Shown: positions 33,839 through 46,800, counted from the stretch's first letter. The stretch is DNA of 64,000 bases from Temnopleurus reevesii (GCA_036244855.1 BQKZ01000099.1:147293-211292); one strand, 5' to 3'. A program made the numbers and translations. The notes: generated by a model from the letters alone, not told the origin.

Positions 33839-36420
33839 AACCATACCAATAATGTTGTCTTATCACTTGCCCCCCCTCTCCTGCGGGTTGCTCCCGTTTC
33901 TCCCCATATAATTATCATATTATTTGATTTTTTACTATAAGTGTTTTTCCTTGGTTTTATTATGCAAAATAAATACATCATTACCACTAGTTTTTTATTT
34001 AGTATATCAGCACATTCATTTTTCTTGAAAGTCATCACAAATTGCAATTTAAAGATAAAAGTACCAATGATGTTGTCTTATCACTTGCCCCCCTCTCCAG
34101 TGAGATGCTCCCGTTTCTCCACAGCTCATTATCATATCTTTATTCATTCATATTTTACTTTTTATTGATAGAGAAAATAGAAGTTATAAATCCTTCCATT
34201 TCATAATTTTCCATTGAAAGTCATTTTAAAAATGGCAATATTAATATTCATAAAGGTTTATTAAATATGTTGAAGTATGATTTATAAGGATACCACTAAT
34301 ATTTTACTACTTGTCCCTTCTCCTACAAGATGCTCCTGTTTCTCCTCATCTCATTATCATATTATTTCATTTTTTATTTATAATTGTTATTCCTTGTATT
34401 TTGATCTATCTTTTGTAAATTCAGTTGTACTTCAGCATTATGCTGCAAGGAATGTTTGAATGATGCAAAATGAATAAACCATTACTTCTAATTTTTGATG
34501 CAGTGTATCAGCACATTTATTTTCTTGAAATTCATCACAAATTGCAATTTTTAACGATAAAAGTACTAATTATGTTGATCTATCACTTGCCCCCCCCCCT
34601 TTACTGGGAGATGCTCCTGTTTCTCCTCAGCTCATGGTCATCATTGTTTCATATTTATACTTTTTTTGATATAAAAATATTTAAGATCTTATAAATCTTT
34701 CTATTTCATGATTTTCCATTGATGTTGATCATAAAAATGGCAATATTAATATTCATAAGGGCTTGATGTTGAAATAGGATTACGAGATACAATTTAATAT
34801 CATATTGAAATATCAACAACACATAATTGGTGTGGTTATCATACAGAATCGCTCAACAAATTCTAAATAGAAGAGCATAATAATGATAACTTCCATAATG
34901 AACACCAAAATACACTATTTCTTTATTCAGGAGTGAAGTAAACTATGTTGGATCATGTTACATCTAAATAGTTAAGAGTATGGCTAAAATTTGTCAGTTG
35001 CTCTAAACCGTTTTCCTTCCTAATTTTAGTGTGTATCATAATTGAAATAATGTCCCAATGGTTAAAAGTTATTACTATCTATTGATATGGTAGACTACAG
35101 AGCCATACAACATGGAAACATAATGAATTGAATTGAATTGATTTTGTGAATAATACGAAATGTAACAGTAACATAATATTAGTCAATGCCTCACGCATTA
35201 TCGCACAATCTAAATATCAAACATTGCTCGCATAGAATGTTTATTCTTTCTGTAATTTTGAGGCATAAAAAATGATCACTTATATTATTCCAACAATATT
35301 AGCTTTGTTCTTTGTGTTAATTACCTTGACAAGTTCATAATGCACAATGTTGCTTTTCACCCACGCCCAAATAATTACAGCTCCTTCAAAGTTGACATAA
35401 TTAGTTTAGAGATTATTACTGCATGAACATAGTAGACCTANCGTTTCTCCCCATATAATTATCATATTATTTGATTTTTTACTATAAGTGTTTTTCCTTG
35501 GTTTTATTATGCAAAATAAATACATCATTACCACTAATTTTTTATTTAGTATATATCAGCACATTCATTTTTCTTGAAAGTCATCACAAATTGCAATTTT
35601 AAAGATAAAGGTACCAATAATGTTGTCTTATCACTTACCCCCCTCTTCTGCAAGATGCTCCCGTTTCTCCTCAGCTCCTTATCATATTATTATTCCTTCA
35701 TATTTTACTTTTTATTGATAGAGAAAAATAAATAAATCCTTCCATTTCATAATTTTCCATTGAAAGTCATTATATAAATGGCAATATTAATATTCATAAG
35801 GGCTTATTAGATATGTTGAAATATGATTTATAAGGTTACCAATAATGTTGTCTTATCACTTGCCCCTCTCTCCTGCAAAATGCTCCCGTTTCTCCTTGGA
35901 TAATTATCATATTATTTGATTTTTTTTACTATCAGTGTTTTTCTTTGTTTTTATGATGCAAAATAAATACATCATTACCACTAATTTGTTATTTAGTATA
36001 TCAGCACATTGAAATTCATCAGAAATTGCAATTTTAAAGATAAAAAAGTACCAATTATGTTGATCTATCATTTGCCCCTTCTTCTGCAAGATACTCCCGT
36101 TTCTCCACAGCTCATTATCATATCTTTATTCCTTCATATTTTCCTTTTTATTGATAAAGAAACTATATTACAATTTACCAATTCTTTAATTTCAAATTTT
36201 TTCATTGGAAGTCACCACAGTAATGTTGATATTCACAATGGCTTGTGAAATATGATGTTAAAATATAATTATGAGATACAGATAACAGTAAGTTTGTGTT
36301 ATTTGCCTCTTCTTCTGTGAAATGCTCCAAATTTTCATCAGCTTATTATCATGTTGTTATTCTATATTTATACTTTTTATTGCAAATGAAGATATTCATT
36401 TTTCATCTAAAAACATTCTC
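33839..36420 (+). repeat. Tandem array, about 220-bp unit, nine units in two blocks
   Basis: The phrase 'gtaccaataatgttgtcttatcacttgcccccctctcctgcaagatgctcccgtttctcctcagctcattatcatattattt' recurs near 33845, 34060, 34290, 34560, (35442, truncated), 35620, 35845, 36045 and 36290. Linkers carry 'tatcagcacattcattttcttgaaagtcatcacaaattgcaattttaaagataaaag'. The array is doubled as a block (see 33895-35440 and 35442-37093). Confidence 0.85.
33895..35440 (+). repeat. First copy of a ~1.6-kb block duplication ending at an N
   Basis: Starts cgtttctccccatataattat and ends gaacatagtagaccta at a single N. The second copy begins immediately after the N with the same words and ends with the same words at about 37093. 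Non-array parts (34790-35440) also match 36480-37093. Confidence 0.75.
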
Positions 36421-37093
36421 TTGAAAGTCATCTCACCTGCAATATTAATGATAAAAGTATGCTGTTGAAATAGGATTATGAAATACAATGTAATATATTG
36501 AAATATCAATAACATACAAGTGATGTGGTTAATATACAGAATTATTTCACACAACCAAAATAGAATAGCATAATAATGAAACTATTGATTATAAACATCA
36601 GAATACAAGTATTTCTATATTCAGGAGTGAAGCAAACTGTTGGATCATGTTCTATTTCAATTTCATCTAAATAGTTCATATTCATAAGTATAATTGCAAT
36701 AATATCCTATGGTTTGAAGTTATTACTAGTTATCATTAGGGTTTGTTATGGGGCCATACAGCATGGAAACATAATGAATTGAAATGAACTGACTTTGTGA
36801 ACAACACAAAAAGTAACAGCATCATAATATAAGTCAATGCTTCACACATTATCTCCCAATTTAAATGCTAAAATTAACTTGGATAGAATGTTCATTCTTT
36901 CTGTAGTTCTGAGGCATAAAAATGTATCACTTATAATCATTCCAACAATATTAGCTTTGTTCTTTGTGTTGATTACCTTGACAAGTTCATAATGCCCCAA
37001 TGTTGCTTTTCACCCACGCCCAAATAATTACAGATCCTTCAAAGTTGACATAATTAGTTTAGAGATTATTACTGAATGAACATAGTAGACCTA
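35442..37093 (+). repeat. Second copy of the ~1.6-kb block duplication
   Basis: The first ~150 bp are nearly identical to 33895 onward, while the remainder is diverged with small insertions and deletions. The copy runs to 'gtttagagattattactgaatgaacatagtagacctac' and continues into unique sequence. True duplication and unmerged haplotypes both fit. Confidence 0.75.
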
Positions 37094-37495
37094 CTTGTAA
37101 AAGCCCATTATGTACAAAAATACAGTGAAAGTATTCAGCCTTTGAGAGTCTTAAAGAGTTTAGAAACAAGCATTATTGTTTGTTGAATACAATTCACTTG
37201 AATACCTTCAGTCTAAACACTGTATTCATTATGCATGTAGTTTTCAACAGTGTACCTAACACTGTAGACACAATGACTTAGGCATGTAAACAATTTACTT
37301 GAAAATACAGTGCCTACATTGCTTACATTGTCTTTTCACCTCATAAAGAGGGTATTGTTAATGTACAAAGACATATCATTGTTTGAAACTGTGACAATCA
37401 CACCACTGAATTGAAATTTAGCTTTGTTTTGATTGGGATTAAAAATGATAGACAGACAGTTTATTTATAGAGTCTCATTCTTCTTTGCTCTATAG
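37094..37495. other. Intron-like sequence, no gene seen
   Basis: AT-rich, with 'acagtg..ttcagtctaaacactgtattcat' short inverted words. No exon. Confidence 0.4.
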
Positions 37496-37690
37496 TTCAA
37501 TAGATTGATATAAAATGGATAGATATATAAATAGATAGATAGATAAATAGATTGATGGAAAGATAGATAGATTGATAGATAGAAAGATAAATATATTGAT
37601 AGGTAGATAAGATTTAATAAAAATGAGATTGGCATATACATGCACACCTTCTCTCGTCTTTTGATAGGTAGATAGAGATATAGATAAATG
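37496..37690. repeat. (GATA)n-type microsatellite
   Basis: Runs of gatagata/gataaataga over about 110 bp, then a second cluster near 37663-37688. Minus-strand frames here are Ile/Tyr/Leu/Ser repeats and not genes. Confidence 0.9.
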
Positions 37691-39515
37691 GTTTATTGAA
37701 TTTAGATCATTGCAGCTAAAAAACTTAATTGTGATTTCACAATGTACAGTGGAAATAAGTAACATATTACATGAAATTTACATTAAAAAGGCATCAAATT
37801 ATCAGATATATAAGATCAATCATTTTGATAGTTATATTTATGAGCTTCATTTTGCTATTTCAGATTTAAACATACCTGTCAGACAGAAAACATATACTCT
37901 TAGGCTTGGCATTAATTGGCTGCTCAATTGAATCTTAATTGATACAAATTTAGAATTCAAAGTTATAGCTCAAGGTGTTACAAATTTATAGTGCATTTTC
38001 ATAGACCATACGTCAGTTGACATTTTATTACAAGATGAATTTGTTAATTTGTAGAATGGAATCTTTTTTTTTCACATGTAGCATTGAAAATAGCAAATGA
38101 TAATAGTATAAAATTTGTTAATTGCATGCTATGATACGTGCTAGCCCGTTTAAAAATTAATATATTTTTCCAGTGAATGTGTGATAATTAGATAATCAGG
38201 AATTATAATCATGTAAATCTAAAATGTGCTCTTTATTAATCATTTCACCGAAGCATATATAGATTTAGTTCTCAGAACTGTAAAGTTTGATGTTTGATGT
38301 TTTGCTAAGGTTTTGATACATAGTTTTGTAAAATCATTTTACATTTCCTACTTGGTCAAATTTGTATTCTCCTTCCTTGAAAAGCATTCATATTTTCAAG
38401 TGCCATTTGTGTAGAAATGAAATGAACAATACAAAGATATGCAGGTAGCTACCCTTCGCATAATAAATATGGTCTAAGCTCTTCTTATCTCCCCCAAAAT
38501 AATACATACTATCAGGACTCGAGTGGGGGAGAAAATGTTTCTTTGAAACCGAAGACGATTTCTGTGCTAAATATTCATATTAAAGCGCCAAAGAACTGAG
38601 AGAATAGCGTGAGTGGCATGCATAAATAGCAGTGTCTCGCCCTTCTCTCTTCTCCACTGTGTCCCATCTTAAACCTAATTGAAAGCAAGATCAATAAAAT
38701 CTATAGGCCGCTTGTGCCTTGTAATTTTTTGTCGTCCCTCCTTTTAATGTTCATTTTTGGCAGTTTTTTTGTATAAAAAAGGAAATGGTTTCATATTATA
38801 ATTTGTAGATGGAAATTGATTACAGTATCATGCCAGACATAAGTTGTGTATGTGAGAATTAAAGTTATTAAAATTGTGATTTAGATATTAGCTTGACTTT
38901 CCTGAACATGAGTTCCACGTTATGTTTCAGTACTATTCATGAAATCCCACTGCTGCCACCAATTTAAACAAATTTCCATGAAGAACCTAATTTCATCATC
39001 CTACAATACTTAAATGCAGGCAAGATAATTGATTGATATATTCTATAATGTTTGAAACGTGATATAGCAGTGCTCTATAATTAGTTGGTTCACTTTCACT
39101 GCCAGTTGCAAGTGTCAAGAATCGTTCAAATTTAAAAAGAAATGTTTTACACAGTGTGATACTACTTTACATTTGAAAAGAAGAAATCAAGTCCTGCATG
39201 AAGTGATAATTATCATATAACCAGATTAAAACTGTCAAGGTTCAAAGCAATCATCAATTTAATTTGATCTGCATTTTATGATTTTCTAGTTTTTAAAAGT
39301 CAATATTGTTTTAACATTGTTACTAAATTCAATCTTTGGAATATAATTACTGCAGACAAAATATATAGGCCTACTAAAATTTAGTTGGCCACTTTGAATA
39401 CCTGTAACTAGTGGTCAGTGCATTTGATATGTTGCTTGATATAAAATGACATAGTTAACGGTCATTACCATAATTAATTGATTATCTATCACAATAAAGA
39501 TTATAGTAATTATAG
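37691..39515. other. Intron-like sequence with one GC-richer patch
   Basis: A unique patch at 38500-38720 (tcaggactcgagtggggg...gtgtctcgcccttctc...ataggccgcttgtgcc) stands out and could be regulatory. The rest is AT-rich with no supported gene. Confidence 0.4.
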
Positions 39516-39517
39516 TA

Positions 39518-39547
39518 ATCACAAGACAATAAGTATTGTCTTGTGAT
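39518..39547. repeat. Near-perfect palindrome
   Basis: TCACAAGACAATA and TATTGTCTTGTGA are perfect reverse complements separated by AG; one more A/T pair extends the stem. It would extrude as a 14-bp hairpin with a two-base loop. Confidence 0.85.
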
Positions 39548-41149
39548 GTATATGATAATCAAGTGCAACATAATTAGGATTGCTTTGTATATGAACTACT
39601 TTAATATTTTGTCATGGCAATGAAATAAAAAGTAATCATGATAATAATCATACTAATCAGATTAATTGTAAGGATTTTCATACCACTGATTATAAGATAA
39701 AAATGAAAGAATTTTTCTACATTAGAATACAAATTCAAGGTACGTTATTTTACTTATTTATATATTTTTTTTTTACAAATTGTTTGAATAAGGTGCTATA
39801 TTGGGACCTCCAGTCTGTAATTCTAAGATGGACACCCATAATCTACTTCCACGAAATATTCCAAAAAAGATGATGATATTCTGACTCTTCCTCCTGCCTC
39901 TAAAGATAGCATAGACATCCCTGATGCAGGGAAGAGAAGATGAATTGAATGGAAGCGAGAGAGCGTAGATGAAAACCTCGTAGATGAAAACCTCTAAGGC
40001 GGGCTCGTCTAAAGGGTGATAATGCAATTAGAAGGTCTTTGAAGCGCCCATGTCCACTTCCAGAAGAAAAAGAGGAAAATGCTCGTGCATATACACTCCA
40101 TTAGGGAGTTATGGTCTCTTAATAGCAAAGCTTTTCGCATCTGGAATTTTTGCCCACGTCTGATCTTTTGTCGCCTGCAGTTCAACGTTTCTGATGAGAT
40201 TTTTTCTCCCTTCTCCCTCATTTTTTCCCTTTTTTTCTGTTGGATTTTGCCTCATCGGGTGCCACTTTCATCCTTCAGAGTTGAATGGTGTGAGATGGAA
40301 GTGAAAATATTCACATATTTGGCTGGGATGGAAGGTCATGATTTCCCCCCAGATTGAGGGGACGGAAATCATTTCATTTTGCTAGAATGTTATTCAGGAC
40401 GATGTGTTTATATCTTTTTTTTATATTAGAAATGATTGTTCTAGTTTGTAGATGGTGAAGTAAACAAGGTTTGCGATGAGTCATCCTGATTAAGTTAATT
40501 GGTTGGTTTTTTTTATATAATAATAAGATATAATGAAAAATAGTCAAAAATGAGAGTATGATTTTAGTATATTATATGAATGAACAAACATGACAATAAT
40601 GTTATAATCCTAATCACTGTGATGGGATTCTAAATTGTGAAGTCTCTAATGTGTAAATTTATGATATAATGTTTCATGAGAAACCACCTTTTGGAACGAT
40701 TCTATTTCAAGCAATACATTTTGGGAGAATTACAAAGTAACAAATTACAATTTTGAGAAATAGCGAAAATAAATTGATAATGTATAAAGGTTGAGATTTT
40801 TTTTAATTGCATTCGTTCATATTTCCATTACTACTATGTTATATCTAATAACCCTGGGTTCATTTCGAATATTATTTTATATTGAGCAACATAATCCATG
40901 ATATTTTTTGTATGAACACCATCGGGGAAAATATTTCAGAGAATTGCTTCAACAATAATTCACTGCAATTCACAAGCGTTTGAAATTTTTATTTCATTAA
41001 TTCATTATATATATTTTTATTGTTGCTATGTTATCTGTAATTATCTATAATTGCACTCAAATTCTGAAAGATTATGGTCGCCTATTTAATACTTTTGTAT
41101 TTGGATGCACTGGAGAATTGAAACATTGAAATAGATTTATTATCAGGAT
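39548..41149. other. Intron-like sequence, no gene seen
   Basis: AT-rich, with an aaacctcgtagatgaaaacctc short duplication near 39972 and moderately GC-richer sequence at 39990-40360 where frames overlap on both strands. No exon can be defined. Confidence 0.4.
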
Positions 41150-41570
41150 GTTATGATGATTGGTAATAAAGATAGCCAGATGGGCCCTTACCCCCACACA
41201 GCGGACGAGGAAATGTGTGGAAAGCTGCAATTCTTGCAGGCATATATTATGCAGCAAATTGCCCTGCAGCTTTTACCATACCACACCAAGCTAGACAGCT
41301 CGCCAGCTCGCCCTGACCCTCTGGCAGCCTGCCTGCCTGTCCGCCTGGTCGCCTGGCTGCCTCAGTGATTGGCAAGCAGGGTAGTCCCACTCCTTTGTCT
41401 CTGTGCGGTGCGTATCTCGATGCATGTCTGGGTGCTAGCAGGGATGCCTCATATCACGCTGTTAGGCTTTGTGTATTCCCTCATCTGCATTCCTCCCGCA
41501 TACGTCTTGGGACTCTGAAGGGCATCCACCTATTTCTCATCTCTTTGTCATCTCTTTTGTTTTAAGATAT
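41150..41570. promoter_or_regulatory. GC-rich unique island
   Basis: Much GC-richer than its surroundings, with a gcctgcctgcctgtccgcct cluster near 41327 and the phrase ctcgccagctcgccctgac. Two plus frames cross it (41153-41368 and 41365-41565) without splice support. A regulatory element or an unrecognised leader exon is possible. Confidence 0.2.
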
Positions 41571-42829
41571 CCTTCTTTTTTTTATCTCTGGAAGTGGCCA
41601 GGATAATTCAACAAGATGCTGCTTGTTCTCAAGCATGTAGCACATGATTTACTTTTCCCCTACACGCATTAATTTTTTTTTCATTCTNGAAAGTGATGAT
41701 TCGACAGCATGTCATTTTGTAGAGGAAAAGTGACCCTTATTTTGTGTCTCATAGATGTTATTTTGGGGTCTCTCCTAATTTCTTATCACTGGATATAGCA
41801 AATTGAGCAGTATATAAACACTTTTACCATCTTTACATTTAGTCTTCCATCCATTTTCCTCTTGCATGTTTTTGATTAGAGTACAATTAAGATAAGACTT
41901 CTTGTATTTCAACTCTGAAAATGGATAATTGAACAAAATAATGCATTATTAATTATTCATATTTAATAATTTTGGAGAATACCCAGCCAACATTAATTTG
42001 TCTCCAACAATTTAACAAGCATTTGAATGAGATTCATCACTTTTTGATGCCTCTCTTTTCTTTTTCTCTGAAAAGATAATTGAACATCATGTTCCTTTAT
42101 AAGTAGCAGCCCATACTTGTTTGCCTTTAATATTCATTTGTATTTGAGGCATTTGCTCTTTCAGAAGTAAAAAACAAAGAAAAAAAAGAAGATAACTTAA
42201 AGTATTGGTAGAACAAATATCATTGCATGAATTGCTAATAATATTTAAGTTGATTCATTTTTGTCATTTAGGATGAGTTCTCTAATACTATCAGGTTGCA
42301 TGAATACTTCATATTTGTAGTTTATGATTAACAAAAGCCCCTGCTTTGATGATCAGGCCAAAAATAGGCTATGACAGTTAACCGATAATTGTTGAAATCT
42401 AATCAGGTATGTAAATATTGAGCAAAAATTTATTATTTTTGCTCAGCCAAAAATTGCACATGAATTTTTAATATATAAAATCTAGATTTTTATATATTTT
42501 TATTGAGTTGTTGTTATAATCACTGCCTTACATTGTTTCTTCTTAATACCTCCTTGTTTTTTTTATATAAAGGATTTAGGAAATTCTAACAGATGATTAT
42601 ATAAATTACATCCCAATTCCTCACAACTGATCATCAATGATTACATCTTGGAACTTCCTCCAAGATTACATGTAGCCCTCAAAATATCTAATTATTTGTC
42701 TTATTTAATTTTGAAAAATTTTCTTGGGAATTTGAGGGGTTACCATTCACTAAAAAGATAGAAATTATATAATGTTTAGTCAACACAGGAACTAAGGTGC
42801 ATTTCTTCAATATATAGTGAGCTAGTAGA
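41571..42829. other. Intron-like sequence, no gene seen
   Basis: AT-rich; one assembly N at 41688. A diffuse 'ctctgaaaatggataattgaacaaaat' phrase recurs near 41588, 41915 and 42067. Confidence 0.4.
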
Positions 42830-43160
42830 TGGTGATGGTTGTAGTTTCCTCATAAATCCACCTGTCACATCATTTGTGGTTAAATTGATTCAATTAGGGT
42901 GTTTCTTTATCCGTTATAAATACACAAGTGCCTTTCCGCTATTTATTATTACAATTGCCCATTTAACAGATTGACTGGAGGCCTAATTCATTCTTTTTAT
43001 TGATACAAATTGGTTCCGTGCACCCAGATTGAAAGGATGAATGAATTGATGATTGAATATATGTGGACGTAATAGTCATCAACTGTGCGGTGTAGAACGC
43101 CTATTAGCGGCAATAAATCTTGCATTGTCAAAGAATCCATTTATAATCTGCGTCCTGCAC
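42830..43160. promoter_or_regulatory. Unique island rich in homeodomain-type ATTA/ATTGAT words
   Basis: Non-repetitive, with ttaaattgattcaattag, cctaattcattctttttattgat and gaatgaattgatgattgaat, then cgcctattagcggcaataaat. The density of ATTA/ATTGAT cores together with GC-richer words suggests a conserved non-coding element. Inference only. Confidence 0.2.
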
Positions 43161-43204
43161 ACATGTTTGTCAGTGCATGGTGCTAGTATTCCATGTGTTT
43201 GACT

Positions 43205-43810
43205 GAAGGATGTGTGTGTGTGTGTGTTTAGTGGGTAAGTTTTAAAGTTTGTGTGTGTGTGTGTGTGTGGTTGTGTAGATGTATATGTGTGAAAATGTGT
43301 GATAAATATTTATGTGTGTATGTGCATGTAGAGTTGTGTGAACATGTTTTTGTCTGTATGTTTTGAGTGTGTGTGTGCATGCGTGTGTTTATGAGAGTTT
43401 GCATGTGCCTTTGTTATAGTGTTCATGTGCACATACATGTATAGGTGTGCTGGGTTGAATTTATGTGTGTCTGTGTGTGTGTTAGTGGGGTATATAGATG
43501 TATATGTGTGAGTAGATGAGTGTGTTGCCTCTTTAAATAGTGTTGTTGCATTCTCTGTGAGAGCCTGAGTGTATGGTATATGTTGATGTGTACGTTTTGA
43601 TATGTATGTGTGTGTGTCTGTGTGCGGATGTGTTGGTTTAAATATACCTGTTGATATGTGGATATGCTTCTGTCTGTGTCATGTGCATGGGAGAGTTGTG
43701 TTTGTTTACGTCTGTTTGTTACGGTGTGTGTGTATATGTTGGTGTACATGTATTAAGTATGGATGTATGCGGGTGTCATCGCACTCCATCATAATCATGT
43801 GTGTGTGAAT
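43205..43810. repeat. GT-rich (Z-DNA-prone) tract
   Basis: Long stretch of tgtgtg interspersed with tgtatatgtgtga-type words. Frames here are Tyr/Thr/His or Cys/Val rich and are artefacts. Confidence 0.9.
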
Positions 43811-43904
43811 TAGTGTGTTGGGGAATCCTTTTCCAAGTGTAATGTAATCTCAGAAGAAGAAAATGTGGAATCCTGTTTGCATTTATGATTCCATAATATT
43901 TTAT

Positions 43905-44669
43905 GTTCAGAAATTCTATTTTTATCACAATTCAATCCAAAATAAGTTTGAGTGGCATTGTTCAATAATATTATGAATTCCTTATGCCACACCCAGTGAA
44001 ACAATGCTTTGTTGTATCTATGAACTTTGAAATGTAGGTCTAAGTCTTACTTTTTGTATTCATTGTCTTTTTCCTCTAAAAAAAAGCAGAGCGTGTATTT
44101 TAATCCTAAACGATATAAATTGAAAAGATATCATGTTTAGAATTTCCTTTCACTTTGTTCTGTTATAGTAAGACACGCCATTATAAGTCTACTTTACCAC
44201 TCATGTCTTTGCTTAAATAGGAGTCTTTTTAGCGCAGTAGAATATATTAATATAGCTTCTGCGCTATATAAGTATTATTATTATTATTATAACAATTTTT
44301 TGTCCTACCAATACACTTAGTTTGAATGTGTATTTTACACTTATCTTATCCCTCCCATCTGATGGTTGTAAAATATCACAGAGGTTTATAGAATGATAAA
44401 TGTGATTACGTACACAAAATCATTATGATCGTACACATTTTCAAGGTACTTTGTTAGGAACTTTAAATAAGCTGGTAGTTGAGTAGTGTGAAAGTAAGTG
44501 TACTGGTACGTGGATATATCCGTACATGGAGCAAGATATACCAACATAAATACATGTTTGAATAGCATAGTATAGCTATGAATGAATATATTACTCATGA
44601 AAATTTATCACATAGATATTCTCTAATAGTTTATTGTTACCCAATTTGAGACATAGTTTGCACATCACA
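43905..44669 (+). repeat. First copy of a ~700-bp duplication, cut by an N at 44670
   Basis: From 'cagaaattctatttttat..' through 'ggcattgttcaataatattatga', 'gaacttt..gaaatgtaggt' and a highly conserved ~280-bp end ('gaatgataaatgtgattacgtacacaaaatcatt ... gtttgcacatcaca'), it matches 44783-45416. It ends abruptly at the N. Confidence 0.75.
44225..44295 (+). mobile_element. SINE 3'-tail remnant
   Basis: 'cttctgcgctatataagtattattattattattata' matches the tail of the SINE at 31119-31446. It lies only in the first copy of the surrounding duplication. tagcgcagtag just upstream forms an inverted pair with it. Confidence 0.55.
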
Positions 44670-44670
44670 N

Positions 44671-44785
44671 TCATAACTTTTGAATGGATTGTCCGATTTT
44701 GCTCAAATTTTCACAGTTTGTTCATTCTATTTTTTTTTTCATTTAATGATAGCAATTTAATCTCTGAGTGTAGTTTCCCTTTAAT
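44671..44785 (+). mobile_element. Half-copy of the TTAA inverted-repeat family
   Basis: 'tcataacttttgaatggattgtccgattttgctcaaattttcacagtttgttcat...gagtgtagtttccctttaa' follows the right arm of the element at 21458-22020. It starts directly at the assembly N. Confidence 0.6.
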
Positions 44786-45416
44786 GTTCAGAAATCCTGT
44801 TTCTATAATTAAATACAATGGCAATCCTAAGATAAATCTTGGTAGCATTGTTCAATAATATTATGATTTTTGTTGCCAAACTCAGAGAAACAATGCTTTG
44901 TTCTATCTACATATGTATGCACTTTGAAATGTAGGTCCAAGTCTTACTCTCAAATAGCAGATCCTGTATTTGATCCTAAATAATATAAATTGAAAACAAT
45001 CATATGTAGAATTTCCTTTCACTTTGTTCACTTTTAGCATATTTTTTGTGTCCAACCAATACACTTCGCTTCAGTGTGTTGTACACTTATCTTATCATTC
45101 CCATCTGGTGGATGTAAAATATAACAAAGTTTTATGGAATGATAAATGTGATTACGTACACAAAATCATTTTGACCATACACATTTTCATGGTACTTTGT
45201 TAGGAACTTTAAATTAGCTGGTAGTTGAGTAGTGTGAAAGTAAGTGTACTGGTACGTGGATATATCCGTACATGGAGCAAGATATACCAACATAAATACA
45301 TGTTTGAATAGCATAGTATAGCTATGAATGAATATATTACTCATGAAAATTTATCACATAGATATTCTCTAATAGTTTATTGTTACCCAATTTGAGACAT
45401 AGTTTGCACATCACAT
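44783..45416 (+). repeat. Second copy of the ~700-bp duplication
   Basis: Matches 43905-44669, lacking the SINE tail. The last ~280 bp are nearly identical, after which it continues without a break into unique sequence (attattcagaaagcatag). Confidence 0.75.
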
Positions 45417-45619
45417 TATTCAGAAAGCATAGTTTTATAGAGGCAGTCTATGCACTATAGATTTGAATCCATTTGGTATACCGACAAATTTGAAGTTAGC
45501 ATTATGGTTATTTTTAAGGTTAAAAATCTGCAGCACGTTATGGATTCATCCATTTTAATAAACTCAATTCTAATTGATTTTCCCTCCATATTAGTCCCAC
45601 AATTGGACAAGTGTAAAAA

Positions 45620-46800
45620 GATATTAATGCCAGTATTTCAACTAAAAGTTCACTTCATGCATTGACTACTAGATTCTGTTAATACCATAGACATTGTTTA
45701 GGGACTCCACAGTTTCAGAAGTTAATAGGTGAATTACACATGACCACACCCTCTTCATAATCATCAACCCACACCCACACCATTATAATGCAGACTATCA
45801 TAATTCACCCACACAACACACACACCCACCCCACACCCACCCCACACACACCAAACAATTTTTCTCTCAGCCTTATAATACATGCACGCACGCATGTTCA
45901 CCATTACCACAATGCACTTGTGCTGTACACACCCTCTTTCTAAAGCCACACCCATTATTGAAGTGCTTTGGGAACTTAACAGATGCAATATATTTTCAAA
46001 AGAAGATATTNGAATGAGGAGTTCTCCATGTATGACATCACAGATTATGCTAATTAGCTATACGCATGCCATTTCAAGGATGCCCAGCACAGGAGGAAAT
46101 GATGACTTTGAAAATTAATAACTTTTGAACGGATTATCCAATTTTTCTCAAATTCTCACAGTTTGTTCATCTAATTTTTCTTCATTTACTAACAAGACAT
46201 TATTGTCTGGGTGTAATTCCCCTTTAAAGTCAGTATTTTAACTGAAAGTTCACTTCATGAATTGACTACTAGATTATGTTAGTACCATAGACATTGTTTA
46301 GGAACTACCAGTTTCAGTAGTCAATGGATTAATTACACATGACCACACCCTCTTCATAATCATTAACCCACACCCACCCTATAATAACACATAATGCAGA
46401 CTATCATAATGCACTCACACACACACACACCCCACACCCACCAAACAGTTTTCTTTCTCAGCATTATAATGAGCACACACTGTACATGTATAAGTGTGCT
46501 GGGTTGAATTTATGTGTGTCTGTGTGTGTGTTTGTGGGGTATATAGATGTATATGTGTGAGTAGATGAGTGTGTTGCCTTGACCACACCCTCTTCATGAT
46601 TAATAACCCACACTATTATAATGCAGACTATCATCGTGAACACACACACACACACACACACCTAACAATTTTTCTTTCTCAACCTTATAATGCATACACT
46701 CGCGTGTTTAACGTTACCACAATGCACTCATGCTGCCCACACCCTCTATCTAAAGCCACACCCATCATTTAAGTGCTTTGGGAACTTAACAGATGCAATA
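45620..46800 (+). repeat. CA-rich duplicated region, two to three diverged copies
   Basis: 'gtatttcaactaaaagttcacttcatg..ttgactactagatt..gttaataccatagacattgttta' (about 45630-45720) recurs at 46228-46315. 'catgaccacaccctcttcataatcatcaaccca' occurs near 45738, 46340 and 46580, each followed by a CA repeat. 'aaagccacacccattattgaagtgctttgggaacttaacagatgcaatatatttt' occurs at 45942 and 46753. An N lies at 46011 where the first copy breaks off. Confidence 0.75.
46012..46224 (+). mobile_element. Partial TTAA-family element abutting an N
   Basis: 'gtatgacatcacag' then 'ttaataacttttgaacggattatccaatttttctcaaattctcacagtttgttcatc...gggtgtaattcccctttaaag' matches the core and right arm of the element at 21458-22020. 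The left arm is missing at the N. Confidence 0.6.

Noticed and set aside
37465..37765. Ile/Ser/Tyr/Leu-rich minus frames
   Set aside because: Translations of the GATA microsatellite.
43423..43808. Thr/His/Tyr or Cys/Val-rich frames
   Set aside because: Translations of the GT/CA simple repeat.
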